From positions 1 to 64,000 of the forward strand of contig JABGPL010000011.1 in the NCBI GenBank assembly GCA_018644935.1: a DNA stretch of 64,000 nt. Reading direction: 5' to 3'. Made by a program: the position numbers and the translations under genes. Shown here in pieces: positions 46,301 through 61,300 of this stretch (its first letter is position 1; each line of letters starts with the position of its first letter). The stretch comes from Calditrichota bacterium (GTDB lineage Bacteria; Electryoneota; AABM5-125-24; Hatepunaeales; Hatepunaeaceae). Below the pieces are notes generated by a model that saw nothing but the letters and a program-made list of their open reading frames with translations, ran no database searches and was not told the origin of the DNA.

Positions 46301-49300
46301 CGGTTAATCTTACTGGTACCGGTGTGGAAGCTCCCGCTCCAGATCTCGCACTTAACGCTAATTCCCATGACTTTGAAATTGTTCAGATTAACTCTCCGGA
46401 AGACTGGACGATGGTTGTCACAAATGAGGGTTACCAGGACTTGATTGTAACAGGTATTGCGTCCGATAATAATGTGTTTTCCACAGATTTTGCCGGTGAT
46501 CCAGTAACAATAGTAAAAGATGCCAGCATTAATGTTGTTGTGACTTTCGATCCTCAAACGGTTGATGAATTTGCCGGTGCACTGACTATCACAAGTAATA
46601 CCGGTGGTCAGGAAGGTACTGATACTCAGGTAACCCTAACTGGTGAATCGATTGCTCCTCAAATAGCAGTATCACCTTCACCTGTTGTTTTTGATGACAC
46701 TATATTTGGAGAGGAGAACCAGAAAGTATTAACTATCCGTAATAACGGAGCCGTTGATCTAACTGTCACAGCTCTCACTATACCAGGTGACATTTTCAGC
46801 TCTGACTTTGCTGGTCAGGTCGTTCTCGGCCAAAATGAAGAGACGGCTGTTACTGTTACATTTGCTCCTGCTGCTGAACAAGCCTACAATGGTGTCTTGA
46901 CGATTGAATCAGATGATCCATTGAATGGTTCGCTTGAAGTAAATCTACAAGGTAACGGTTTAGCACAACCACTTCCTGATCTGACAATTGCCAATGAGGA
47001 TTTGACGCATGACTTTGGAAATGTCCTCGTAGATAATACTCGCGAGTGGGAGTTCGACATAACGAACGATGGTTATCAGGATCTTGTTATCTCTAACCTC
47101 GAATCTTCAATTGGTCAGTTCACCACAGATTTCCCCGGTGGAAATGGTTGGACTATTGCTGGTGGACAATCTCAGACTGTAACCGTTACATATGCTCCTG
47201 ATAATGATCAATTACATGAAGGAGAGCTCACGGTCACCTCTAATGATCAGGGGCAGGATGGTTCACAGGTGACAATTTCAGTAGTTGGTCAGGGTACTCT
47301 TGAGGCTGTTCCGAGCATAGCTGTTAACCAGGAATCAGTTGCGTTTGGAACTGTTATAATTGGAGAGCAGGGCAATGCAACAATTACCGTTACTAATAAT
47401 GGAGATGCCAATCTAAATGTAACAGGCGTTTCAATAATTAATGATGCCAGTGGTGTATTTGGATTTACATGGGATGGGGCTGCAGTCTTAGCAACAAATA
47501 ATACACTGGAAATAGCATTAACATTCGATCCAGATGCCGAGGCGAATTTCACTGGTGATTTAAGAATCGCTTCCAATGATCCTGAGAATGGAGTTCTGAT
47601 TGTTCCTCTTACTGGTGCGGGACAAACACCTGATCCAGCTGAAGTTTCACTTTCGGAAGCAAGTCATGGATTTGGTGACGTTTTAGTTGGGGACACAGAT
47701 ACATGGCAGGTAACAATCGAAAACGTTGGTTATCTACCATTAACTATTGATGAAATTGTTTCGAACAACAACGTTTTCACAACTGATTTCCCAGAAGACC
47801 CAGTTGTAATAACACGTGGTAATTCTGAAACATATACTGTTTCTTTCATACCCGCTGATGTTGCTGATTATGAGGCTACGCTCTCTATTATATCTAATGA
47901 TGCAAATAGTCCTACAGTAATTAACCTTACAGGTTCAGGTGTCGTTCCTGTAATTGAAGCCGCACCGGCTCAAATCGCATTTGGTGAGGCTGGACTTTAC
48001 GATACACAAACAGTTAACCTCACAATTTCAAATACCGGTGGGGCAGTACTTAACGTTACAGATGTAAGAATTGCAAATGATCAAGAAGGTCGAGTCTTTG
48101 TATCGGACTTCGTCGAAGATCAGGCAATTAATCCTGATCAATCAATTGAAGTTGCAATAACCTTCACCCCAGTTGCTGAAGACGACTACACCGGTACAGT
48201 GACAATTACTTCCGATGCGAGTAATGATCAGAGTTTAGAAATTGCACTATCCGGTTCTGGTGTTTTCCCTGATCCTCATTATGAGGTAGCTCAGTCAGCG
48301 GATAGTCATTCTATCATTGTAACAGAAGCCATACTCGATGGAGAGGATCTGGTAAACGGTGACGAAATCGCAACATTTACACAGGATGGGCTTCTTGCTG
48401 GAGCTATCGTTGTGATTGTTGGTGAAGATACAGGACTTGCTGCCTGGGGAGATGACACAGGTACAAACGATGTTGTGGAGGGATTTGCTTCCGGCGAGGA
48501 AATGAGCTTTAGATATTGGGATGTTTCAGCACAGGAAGAAATTGAAGCAGAGGTGAGTTCAATAATATCAGGTGGCATTAATTGGTCAGTAAACGGTTTT
48601 ACCATTTTAGCACTTTCCGGAATATCTGCACCAACCCCGATTATCACATTAGATACAGAGAGTCTTGATTTCGGTGAATTAATCGAGAACTTCACTTCTG
48701 ACCTCGAATTTACCATTACCAATATTGGTGTCGAACCGCTGGTTGTATCCAATATCGTATCAACAGATGCTGATCACTTTACAACCGATTTCGATCAGGA
48801 AATCACACTTGATCCACAGGCAAGTCAGGTAATGACAGTGACATTTGCGCCGGATGCTGCCCAACTATTTGAGGCAGATATTCGGATCACATCCAATTCA
48901 CCAGGTCGTGAATTGAAAATTGTTACAGTGTCAGGTACCGGACTTGTGACTCCACCACCGGTTCTTACATTAAGTGAGAATGCACATGACTTTGGTGAAG
49001 TACAAATTGGGATTCCACAAACCTGGGATCTTACCTTAAGTAATACAGGATATGGTACACTGAATGTTTCCGCAATTAACTCAAGCCATGAGGCCTTCCA
49101 GACAAACCTGCAGGATGGTGGAATTGATCTGGGTCGTAATGAACAGGTTGTTGTAACGGTCACATTTGACCCACAATCAGTTGAAGTGTATGATGATGAA
49201 TTGACAATTATTTCAAATGACAATAATCAGGAAGGTACTGAAACAGTTGTAGCTATTGAGGGTATCGGTATTCAGGATGGTGAACCGGAAGTTACGGCTA

Positions 49301-52300
49301 ATCCAGCAGCCATTGCATTTGGAGAGATTGTAGCAGGGCAGTCAGAGACAGTTTCACTCCAGATTTCAAACACCGGTTCTGCGAATTTAACTGTCACTAA
49401 CCTCCTTATTGGAGAAGAAGAATTTACGGTTGATTTCGGTGGTGAGCAGGTTCTAGCACCTCAGGGATCATTCAATGTTGATGTTGTGTTTACTCCTCCT
49501 GACTTCCAAGTTTACGAGGGTACACTGACGATTCACTCCGATGATCCAAATAATGCTCAACTACAGGTCGCTTTGTCTGGTGAGGGTGTTGCTCCTGATG
49601 AACACTATGTCGTCACGCAGGTGGCAGATAGTCACTCAATAATTGTGACATCAGCTCTACTTGATGGTGAAGATCTGGTTGACTTTGATGAAATTGGTGT
49701 GTTTACACCAGGCGGGCTTTTAGCTGGTTCTTCAGTTATCAGGATTGGTGAAGATATTGGAATGCCGGCCTGGGGAGACGATACAGGTACTCAGGGCGAA
49801 ATTGAGGGATTTGGTGCTGGCGAGGAAATGAGCTTCAGGTATTGGGATTATTCAGCTCAAGAAGAGATTTCAGCACAGGTTGTATCAGTAAATGTTGGTT
49901 CATTAAACTGGAGCGTGAATGGGTTCACTATTCTAAGTCTTTCCGGAATATCTGCACCAGAACCACTGATATTTGTCGATCCTGCAAGTCTTGTCTTTGA
50001 TGATTTAGTAGAGTTTGAAACTTCTGATCTCGAGCTCACTGTTCGTAATATTGGTGTTGAAGTATTAACAGTTTCAAACATTGTGTCAACAGATACTGAT
50101 CACTTTACGATTAATTATGATCAGGAATTCACACTTGATCCGGAAGAAAGTCGTGTGTTTACAGTCACATTTGCTCCTGATACAGACCAGCTATTTGAAG
50201 CTGAATTACGGATTACATCCGATTCACCAGGACGCGAGTTGACGACGGTTCCTGTTTCAGGTACCGGATTGCCAACACCACCTCCATTGCTGACATTGAG
50301 TGCCAACTCACATGACTTTGGTGAAGTACAAATTGGTATACCTCAGGCTTGGAATATCACACTGAGCAATACTGGTTACGGAACATTAATTATTTCTGAA
50401 ATCAATCCAAGTCATCAAGACTTTACGACAAATTTACAGCAGGGTGGAGTTGAACTTACGCGAAATCAGACAGTTGTTGTTTCTGTTACATTCGATCCAC
50501 AAAATGAAGCTGACTACGATGAGACTCTCACGATCGTTTCCAATCACAATGATGAGGAAGGTTCTGAGACAATAGTTTCTGTTACTGGTAACGCCGTGGC
50601 AGAAGGTACTCCAGTTATTTCTCTAAATCGAGGATCTATTGCATTTGGTGAAGTATTGGTTGGAGAATCAGGAACGGCTACTCTTAGGATATCAAACAAC
50701 GGCTCGGCCAATTTGAACGTTACAGATCTTGCGATTGCAGGAGATGTGTTTGGAACTGATTGGGGTGGTGCAGAAGTTGTTGCTCCTCAGTCTTCCATTA
50801 ATGTTCAGGTGAATTTTACTCCTGAAGATTATATAGCGTACGAGGGTACGTTGACTGTTCATTCAGACGATCCTCAAAATGCTCAAATTGAAATTCCACT
50901 AACAGGTGAAGGTACACGACCTCCCGCTCACTTCGAATTTGTAACGACTGGTGAGAATGCTTCGGTTTTGATTAATTCAGCAACGCTTGATGGTGAGTCG
51001 CTTGAGCTTTACGATGAAATATCTGTATTTACACCGGATGGAATCTGTGCTGGTGCTACTGTTATTGGTGAAGGTAATGTGGACGATCCTTTCCCAACCG
51101 CTTTAGCCGCATGGGGTGATGATGACCAGACCAATGGAGTTGTCGAAGGTTTCACAGCTGGGGAAGAAATGTCATTCCGTTATTGGGATACTTCTGCAGA
51201 AGTTGAGGTAGAGGCATTTGTCGACCAGATTGTCGTTGGTGGGCGTACATGGAATGTAGATGGTTTCAATGTTATTACGTTGATTGCCAACAGAGCAGCC
51301 AATCCAATTATCAATGTAACTCCCGCAACTATAGCCTTCGATGAAACTGTTAATGGATTTACAAGTGTCGTTGAGGTTCAAGTATCAAATATCGGTACTG
51401 AACTCTTACAGGTAACTAATGTTGTCTCAGCTGATGAAGACCATTTCACAGTTGATTTCCAGAACGGTTTTGATTTGGATCAGGGTGAGTTTTACACATT
51501 GAACGTCACCTTTGCTCCAGATGCTGTTGCTGACTTTAATGCCAATCTTGAGATTACTTCAAACTCTGTTGATGGCCTGGAAGTTGTACCAATGACAGGT
51601 ACTGGTATTGCTCCGCCACCTCAGGAACTCACAATTAATCCTGCTAGTTTGGACTTCGGCGAGGTACTGATTGGTTTGCCGCAAACCAGGGAAATAACAC
51701 TTACCAACATTGGGTATGAGGATCTCACCATTAGCCAGGTTGTTTCTGATAATGCTTTCTTCACAACTGATTTCCCAAATAATGATGTAGTTCTTGCGCG
51801 CAATGTAAGCACTGTCTTAACAGTCACCTTAGACCCTGAGGAAGCAATCCAATACGATGGTACCCTTACTGTACATTCTGATAATCTGGGACAGGATAGC
51901 CAGACTGAGATAACCGTTACTGGTCTTGGTGTAACTGACGGTAATGCCGAAATATCAGTAACTCCCGATCTTGTTTCGTTTGAAAATACCCTCTTCGGAC
52001 AGGTTTCAAATGCAACTATGACGATTGAGAACACTGGTTCTGCCGTCTTAAATGTAACTGACATTTCTGCCGATTTAAATGTTTTTGGAGTGGATTTCGC
52101 TGGTGCTTTATCTGTTAATCCAAATCAGACTGTCACTGTAGATCTTACATTTGCTCCGGTAGCAGATCAAGTCTACAATGGCTCAATCACAATTGCTTCA
52201 AACGCGATTGATAATGAGTCATATAATCTACCCGTTGTTGGTGTTGGTATATTGCCTGCGCCTCATTTCGAATTCACAACAACTGGTGATGATGCATCTG

Positions 52301-55300
52301 TACTTATCAACTCTGCACTTCTCGATGGTGAATTACTTGAAATCCTTGATGAAATCAGTGTATTCACTCCAGGTGGATTATGTGCGGGTGCTGTTGTAAT
52401 CGGTGCAGAAAATTTTGACGAACCATTCCCAACCGCTCTCGCAGCATGGGGTGATGATTCTCAAACTGAAGATGTTGTTGAAGGTTTCCAGGCTGGTGAA
52501 GAAATGTCATTCCGCTATTGGGATTCATCAGCTGAAATTGAATATGAAGCATTTATTGATCAAATAATTGTTGGTGGTCGTAATTGGAATGTAGATGGGT
52601 TTAATGTAATCACCCTGTCAGTAACTACTGCCGAAACTCCAATAATTAATGTAAGTCCCGCAACAATTGCGTTTGAAGAAACGGTCAATGGCTTCACTAG
52701 CGAAGTTCAATTTGAAGTGTCAAACGTAGGTCCTGAACTTCTGTCAGTAACAGACATTGTCTCAACAGATGAGGCGCACTTTACAATTGATTTCCAGAAT
52801 GGATTTAATTTAGCACAGGGTGCATTTACCACATTTACCGTAACGTTCGCACCAGATGCAGTTGACGAATTTAGTGCTGAACTTCAAATAACTTCAAACT
52901 CGGATGGTGGAGGAGTACTGGTTGTACCAATGACTGGTGCCGGTATTGCGCCACCACCTCAAGAGTTGTCATTGTCTCAAAACAATTGGGACTTTGGAAA
53001 CGTGCAGATTGGTCTACCCCAGACGCGGGAAGTAACCTTTACAAACATTGGGTATGAAGACTTAACTATCAACAGTGTAGTGTCTGATAATGCAGCGTTT
53101 TCCACCGATTTCCCGAATAATGATGTAGTACTTGCACTTAACGAAACTCAGGTTCTAACGATTACCTTTGATCCGGATGAAGCTGTTCAATACGATGGTA
53201 TTCTTACCGTTAACTCGGACAATCTTGGTCAGCAAAGTCAAACTGACATTGCGGTTACAGGTGTTGGTGTTGTTGAAGGCGATCCTGGAATTTTGGTCAC
53301 GCCAGATCTCGTCTCATTTGATAATACCCTCGTTAATCAGGTCGGCACATCAACGATAAGGGTTGAGAACAATGGTGCCGGGGTTTTAAATGTAACTGAT
53401 ATGACAACTGGTGGAGATATATTTGGTATAGATTTCCAGGGTGCATTTTCATTAGACCCGAATCAATCAGTTACGATTGATATGACATTCTCACCAACTG
53501 ATGAGCAAGTTTACAACGGATCATTAACTATATCATCGAATGCCGTTGGAGATGAGCAATACATCTTGCCACTTGTCGGTGTTGGTTATATGATCCCCGC
53601 GCATTTTGAGTTTACAACAACAGGTGATGATGCATCTATTCTGGTTAATTCAGCTACGCTTGACGGTGAATCCCTTGTATTTAGTGATGAAATCAGTGTG
53701 TTCACACCTGGAGGCATTTGTGCCGGTGCGGTGATAATCGGTGCGGATGATATTAACTCACTATTCCCAGCGGGATTTTCTGCATGGGGTGATGATTCGC
53801 AGACTGAGGATGTTATTGAAGGTTTCGCGCCAGGTGAAGAAATGACTTTCCGCTATTGGGATGCGTCGGCAGAAGCTGAATATCCGGCATCTATTGAGGA
53901 AGTAATTGTAGGTGGCAGCACATGGAATGTTGATGGTCTCAACGTAATAACCCTTGGTGGGAGTACTGTCGAAATCCCGGATCCTCATTTTGAATTCGTA
54001 TCTACCGGTGATGATGCTTCAGTTTTGATTAATACAGCACTTCTTGATGGTGAATCTCTTGAACTTTATGATGAAATTGCGGTATTCACGCCTAACGGTA
54101 TTTGTGCTGGTGCAGTTGTCGTCGGTTTAGAAAATGCCGATGATCCATTCCCAACAGCTCTTGCAGCCTGGGGGGATGACTCACAAACAGACGAAATTGT
54201 TGAAGGTTTTACAGCTGGTGAAGAGATGTCATTCCGCTATTGGGATGTATCTGCAGAACTTGAAATTGAGGCATTTATTAATGAAATTGTGATTGGTGGA
54301 CGCATTTGGAATGTGGATGGTTTTAACGTCATCACATTGGGAGCCAATACCGCTGAAACAGCAATTTTAAATGTAATTCCTGACCCAGTTTCATTTGATG
54401 AGACAGTTAATGGCTTCTCAAGCGAAATAGAAGTTGAAATTTCTAATACTGGTCCCGAAGTACTGCATGTTTCAAATATCGTTTCAACCGATCCGGATCA
54501 CTTCTCACTTGATTTCTCCTCCGAATTAGATCTAAATCAGGGTGAATTCTCTACCTTTATAGTAACATTTGCACCTGATGCAGTTAGCGACTTTAACGCT
54601 GATCTTCAGATCACCTCCAATTCTGAAGGTGGGGGTGTTGAAGTTATTCCTATGACGGGTACCGGTATTGCGCCACCTCCTCAAGAGTTATCACTGTCAA
54701 TTGCAGCTTGGGATTTTGAGGAAGTGCAAATTGGATTACCACAAACTCAAGAAGTAACACTATCAAATATTGGTTATGAAGACCTAACGATTAGTCAGGT
54801 CATTTCAGATAATGCTGCATTTACATCTGATTTCCCAGAGAATGATGTGATTCTTGCTCGCACTGAAAGCACAATCTTGACAATTACATTTGATCCGGAA
54901 GAGGCTGTTCAGTACAATGGAATAATCACTGTTCACTCAGATAATCTTGGAGAAGCTACACAGACAGACATAACTGTGGCTGGTATTGGTGTTGTTCAAG
55001 GTGATGCTGAAATTGCTGTCACTCCAGAACTTGTTTCCTTTAATAATACACTTTTGGGTGGATCTGCAACCTCCTCTGTAACCATTGAAAATACTGGTGC
55101 GGGAACGTTAAATGTCTCAGATATGGCGACAGACATCGAAGAATTTAGTGTTGACTTCCAGAATGCTTTTGACCTGAATCCAAATGAGACTATTACTGTC
55201 GAACTAACTTTTTCACCAATTGCCAATCGAGTCTATAATGGCTCGTTGACCATAGCTTCGAATGCGGTCAATGATCAGGAATTTAGTGTTCCTCTTGTTG

Positions 55301-58300
55301 GTGTTGGCTATGCACCAGATGTCCATTTTGATTTTGTTACAACTGGCGATGACGCATCCATTTTGGTAAACTCTGCGCTGCTTGATGATGAATCACTCGT
55401 TCTATTTGATGAAATCGCAGTCTTCACACCAGCTGGATTATGTGCAGGTGCTGTGGTTATTGGTGCTGATGATATCAATTCACCGTTCCCGGCAGGATTT
55501 TCTGCTTGGGGTGATGATCCACAAACGGAAGGAGTTGTGGAAGGTTTCAGTGCTGGTGAAGAAATGACCTTCAAGTATTGGGATGTATCTGCTGAAGCTG
55601 AATATGCTGCCACAATTTCAGAGGTGCTAGCAGGTGGGAATGTTTGGAATCCAGATGGCTTTAATGTCATCACACTGGGAGGCACTTCACGGGTACCTCA
55701 TTTTGAATTTGTTACAACCGGTGATGACGCATCAATTTTGATAAACTCTGCTCTACTTGACAATGAATCACTCGAGCTATTTGATGAGATCGCAGTCTTC
55801 ACACCGGGTGGACTATGTGCTGGTGCAGTGGTTATTGGTGCAGATGATATAGATTCACCATTCCCAGCAGGATTTTCTGCATGGGGTGATGATTCCCAAA
55901 CTGATGATGTAGTAGAGGGGTTTGTAGCTGGTGAGGAAATGTTATTCCGTTATTGGGATGTTTCTGCTGAACAGGAATATGATGCCACTATTTCAGAGGT
56001 GCTTGCAGGTGGAAATGTTTGGAATCCAGATGGTTTTAATGTCCTTACACTTGGGGGTACTTCAGCTGAACCACATTTTGATTTTGTTACGACCGGTGAT
56101 GACGCTTCTGTTCTGATTAACTCCGCTCTTCTTGACGGTCAATCTCTTGAATTGTACGATGAAATCGGGGTATTTACACCAGCTGGAACTTGTGCTGGTG
56201 CCGTTATAGTTGGATCCGCAGATCCAGATGCACCATTCCCTGCAGGACTATCAGCATGGGGTGATGATTCCCAAACTGATGATGTAGTAGAGGGATTTGT
56301 TGCAGGTGAGGAAATGTCTTTCCTCTATTGGGATACATCCGCTGAAATTGAAATTGAGGCTTCAATTAGTTCAATAGTATTCGGAGGCAGTGTTTGGAAC
56401 ACTGATGGATTCAATGTAATCACACTCGGAGCCTATACTGGTGATGCTCCTGCAATTTCAGTATCTGATGTTGAATTTGATTTCGGTGAAGAAATCATTG
56501 GACACAGGGAGCTAAGGACATTAACTGTAACCAATATTGGCGCTCTTAATCTCGAAATTGAACCATTTGCTGATATTCCAGGATTTTTGATTTCTCCGTC
56601 AGCGGATATCGTAATAGAACCCGGCAATGTACTTGATATTTCAGTAGTATTCCAGCCACTTGAAGAGATAGCATACGACGCTGTTCTTCAATTAAATTCA
56701 AATGCAGAAAACTTACCACAAATAGATGTCAGCCTTGTCGGTGTTGGTATACCTGGTGTCTTAAGATGGGATTACATCGAAACCGATATCAGTATGTCAT
56801 TGGAAATTGAAAATGCTACCATAGATGACACACCGCTGGTCGAAGGTGACCAGATTGCCGCCTTTACTGTTGAAGGTTTATGCGCAGGTGCCTCAGCTGT
56901 TCCAGCACAGTTCCCATTTACGATGGAAATCTGGCGTGATGACCCAACAACCAATGATGTTGATGGATTTGCTGAGGGTGAAGAAATAAGTTATCTGTAC
57001 TGGGATGAAGAAGGTCAACGAGAGTGGACAGCATTAGCAACTTATGTTTCAGGTCCGGAAGTATTTGAATCTGATGGAGCTTCTGTAATACAATTAAACG
57101 CCTTCTCACGTGGAAACAGGTTCAGCTTTATACAAACTGAAACTACCCATTCTTTGATTGTCAATCAGGCACTGTTGGATGAAGCTTCCATCGAGGATGA
57201 TGATGAAATTGGTGTTTTCACTCCTGGTGGAGTATGTGCTGGTGCAATCGCCTTTGGAGCAGCCTATGAAAATCCGGAATTCCCGTTAGGGATTGGAGTT
57301 TGGAATGATGATGCCGGTACAGATGAGGTTGAAGGGTTTGTTCAGGGTGAGGAGTTCTCATATCTGATCTGGGACTATTCTGCACAGGCTGATTATGAAG
57401 CCACAGCAGAATATATCGATGGATTGTCCGTCTGGACTCCGAATGGATTCTCCGTGTTAAATCTTAATGCGACTTCTATTGCTGATCAAACCATTGCATT
57501 GTCGAGTAGTGACTTTGACTTTGGTCCCGTGATTGTTGGAAACGAAAGCACCCAACAGATTACAATCACAAATGAAGGTGACTTAGACCTTACAATTACC
57601 GAAGGTTCAATCAATCCTGAAGTCTTTACCGTGAGTTTCGAAGGACAACCCGGAGTACCTCAAACTGTACTGAGTGCAAACGAAGAATTGATACTGGATC
57701 TCACATTTACCCCAGACGCAGGTGGAGATTTTGAAGGCACATTGGAAATCACAAGTGATGATCCTCTGAATGCTGTAGTCGTTGTCACATTAGTGGGTTC
57801 TGGTATTGAAGCCGGACCACCGGTAGTTGCACTTTCTACAGACCAAAATGATTTTGGGGATGTAATTGTTGGTCAGTTTGAAGAATGGACTCTCTCGATT
57901 CTTAATGAGGGTGGTGCAGATCTTGAGATATTAGATGTTACTTCTTCTGATGTTGCGTTTGACTTCTCAGGACCGACAGAGAATAATGTAGTTGCCGGAT
58001 TCTCAACAGAATTGAAAGTTACTTTCCGACCAAGTGCTGAAGCAGGTTTCAATGGTGTTCTCGAAATCAGTACTAATGATGAGGAAACTCCAGTTGTTGA
58101 AGTACAACTTTCCGGTAATGGTGTGGTCACAGATGTCCAATGGCCATTTACAATGACCGCCAACAATATGTCGATTGTAGTCACCTCTGCCACGATCAAT
58201 GGAGATGAATTAGACAACAATTATGAAATCGGCATACTCACGCCCGATGGTGTTTCGGCTGGTGCAGCAATTATTCCTGTCGCAAACCCATTCCCATTGA

Positions 58301-61300
58301 ATGTTAATGCTATCGGTGATGATGGAGGAACTGGTGAGGTTGAAGGTTTTGTTGCTGACGAGACATTAAGTTATAGAGTTTGGGATGCGGCTGGCAGGAT
58401 GGAGATTTCAGCCGTTCCAACTTACGGTGTTGGAGAGGGAGTTTATGCTGATGGTGGATATGCAGAAGTAGGATTAATGGTACTCTTTGGTTTACAGGAA
58501 AATCAACACTTCCAGCATTTTGAAACCGACGTAAGTCACTCACTGGCAGTTGAATCTGCAATCCTTGATGGCTTACCTTTATATGAATCTGACGAAATCG
58601 CGGTCTTTACTGAGGTCGGATTATGTGCTGGTGCAAGCGTTATTACTGAATTGGGGGCAGAAATCGGAATAGCTGCCTGGGGTGATGATGCTGCGACAGA
58701 AAATATAATCGAAGGATTCCAACAGGGTGAAGCATTTGAATACAGGTATTGGGATGCATTTGCCGAGATAGAAATTTCTGTTGACCCGACTTATATTCAG
58801 GGACCAGAGGTCTATACAGATAATGGGTTCACGATTCTTTCTCTGAACGTTGATCTTGATCGTCGGTCAAGTATTGTAGTCATAGATGATCCTCATGACT
58901 TTGGTCAGGTTGAAGTGCTGCAATCAGCAGAATGGAGATTGAACATAACCAACGAAGGGGATGGAGATCTTCATCTCCAGAATGCTACCATAGAAAATGA
59001 TGCTTTCACAGCAGAATTTGATGATATTTGGTTGAACCCAGGTATAAGTACCGATTTGGTAGTTACTTTCAATCCTATTCTGATTGGTGATTACGCAGAG
59101 GTTATGACCATAATTTCAAGTGATGAAAACAACCCAGAGATCACAATAGATCTCACAGGTACTGCATTCTACACACCTCGAGCGAATATCGTTGTCAGTG
59201 AGGAGTCAATAGATTTTGGAGAAGTATTTGTTGAAGCGAGAGGCGAACAAACAGTTACCATTACCAACACAGGTGATGCGAATCTCATAGTTGCTCGAAT
59301 TAATACTGACAGTGATTTATTCACACTCGATGTATCAGTGCTTCCATTAGAATTTTATTGGGAATTCACTGAAACAGCTTTAACAATGGACTTAACAATT
59401 TCTGAAGTCCTCCACTTGGGGGATCCTCTAGGAGTTGGTAACTCTGTTGGAGTCTTTACACCTTATGGTCAGTGTGCTGGATTTGGTACAGTTGCAGTAG
59501 ACGAAGTGTTAGCCTTTACTGCCTATGGAGATGATCCAGAGACCGAAGGAATCGAAGGCTTCCGTGAAGGTGAAGAGCTGAATTTCCGAATTTGGGATGA
59601 CGCTGAAAGTAGAGAATATGTCGCTGATCCAACATACAATGAGGGAGCTGGAGTATTTGGTGATGGCACAGCATCTGATGTTGGCCTGAACTTAGAAGAA
59701 TTTGAAGCGGTTATAGGTATTCAGAATCCTGTAATTCTGCTTCCCGGTCAGGTCATAGAGGTTGTAGCCGGCTTTGAGCCGGACGTAGAGGGAGATCATG
59801 CAGCGACTCTGATTATTGCATCAAATGATCTCGATGCAGCTGAAATCGAGCTGCCGCTTACCGGTGTTGGTGTATTGACACCTCCTCAAATTAGTCTTAC
59901 CGAGGATGCTCATGATTTCGGTGATGTCCTTGTAGATGAAGAACTGGTTTGGAATCTCGAACTAAACAACCTTGGTCAACAACCATTATCAATTACTGAC
60001 ATCACAATCGAAGGTGAGTATTTCACACGAGTATTTGATGGCGTCTTTGAAATTCCACGGGCTGGTCAGGTAATTGTACCGGTCACATTTACACCACTCG
60101 ATCAGGGTGACGTAGTTGGAACAATCGTTATTTTCTCGAATGATGAAAATCAACCTGAAGTAACAGTTTCATTAAACGGACGAGGCACAATGCCTCTGCT
60201 CCGTGTAGATCCTGATGCCTTTGCATTTAACGATGTCATCCAGCTGGTGTCTGAGATGCAAGAGCTTACCATTTACAACGATGGTAACATTACTCTCGAT
60301 ATTGAGAGCTTGACCACAACGAACGAAGTATTCTGGGTAGAGGTAGATATACCGGCAGAGTTCAACTGGGTATCTGTTGAAACTGACAATAGCCTCGTGG
60401 CAACTATCGAATCTGCCGTGATTGACGGAAATTCACTCATAGCTGAGGACTACATAGGCGTGTTTACCACAGATGGAATTTGTGCCGGTTACGTCCAACC
60501 AGCTGAGTTCCCCGTCGAATTGACAGTATACGGTGATGATGGCCAGAATCAGGAAGTTCAGGGATTTGCAGCTGGTGAAGCTCTCGAGTTCCGCTACTGG
60601 GATGCAAGTGCAAGCTCAGAAAGTGTTGCATCAGCCGATTATTCCAATGGTGATGGTAACTATCAGGCAGGAGCCGCACATACACTTGCTCTGACATCAT
60701 TCCAGGGATTTGCACCATTGCATGCTGATCAGATTCTCAGTATAGAAGCAGGTGGTAGCCATACCGTTGGTGTATACTTTGAACCTGTTGAGCAGATTGC
60801 CTACGATGAGACACTCACAATTGAGTCAAACAATCCTGTTGCCCATGGTGGTACTGAACTTGATATCCCACTTACCGGTAGCGGTTTGAATATCGATCCG
60901 ATTGTCTTAAACCCAATTGATCAGGTCGTTGTAGATGAAGACCCGGGTGTTATTGTTATCGGTGATCTGGATGATGTATTCTCAGATGCTGATGGCGATG
61001 CCATGACATACACCTTCGCAGGTAACCCGGACGAACTAAACCTCGCTCTGGATGGAGACAATGTTCTTTCATTTGATCCCTCTCCTAATTATAATAACGC
61101 TGATGGTGTTGTTGTAACATTTACAGCAACAGATGATGATCAGGGATCTGTTGATCATGAAGTAACATTTATCATTAATCCAATCAATGACGCACCAGTT
61201 GTTGTTGCCCCAATTGATGATCTTGTTGAAGACGAAGATCCCGGTGATGTCATCATTGCCGATCTGGATGATGTCTTTAGCGAAATTGAAGATGAAGCTA

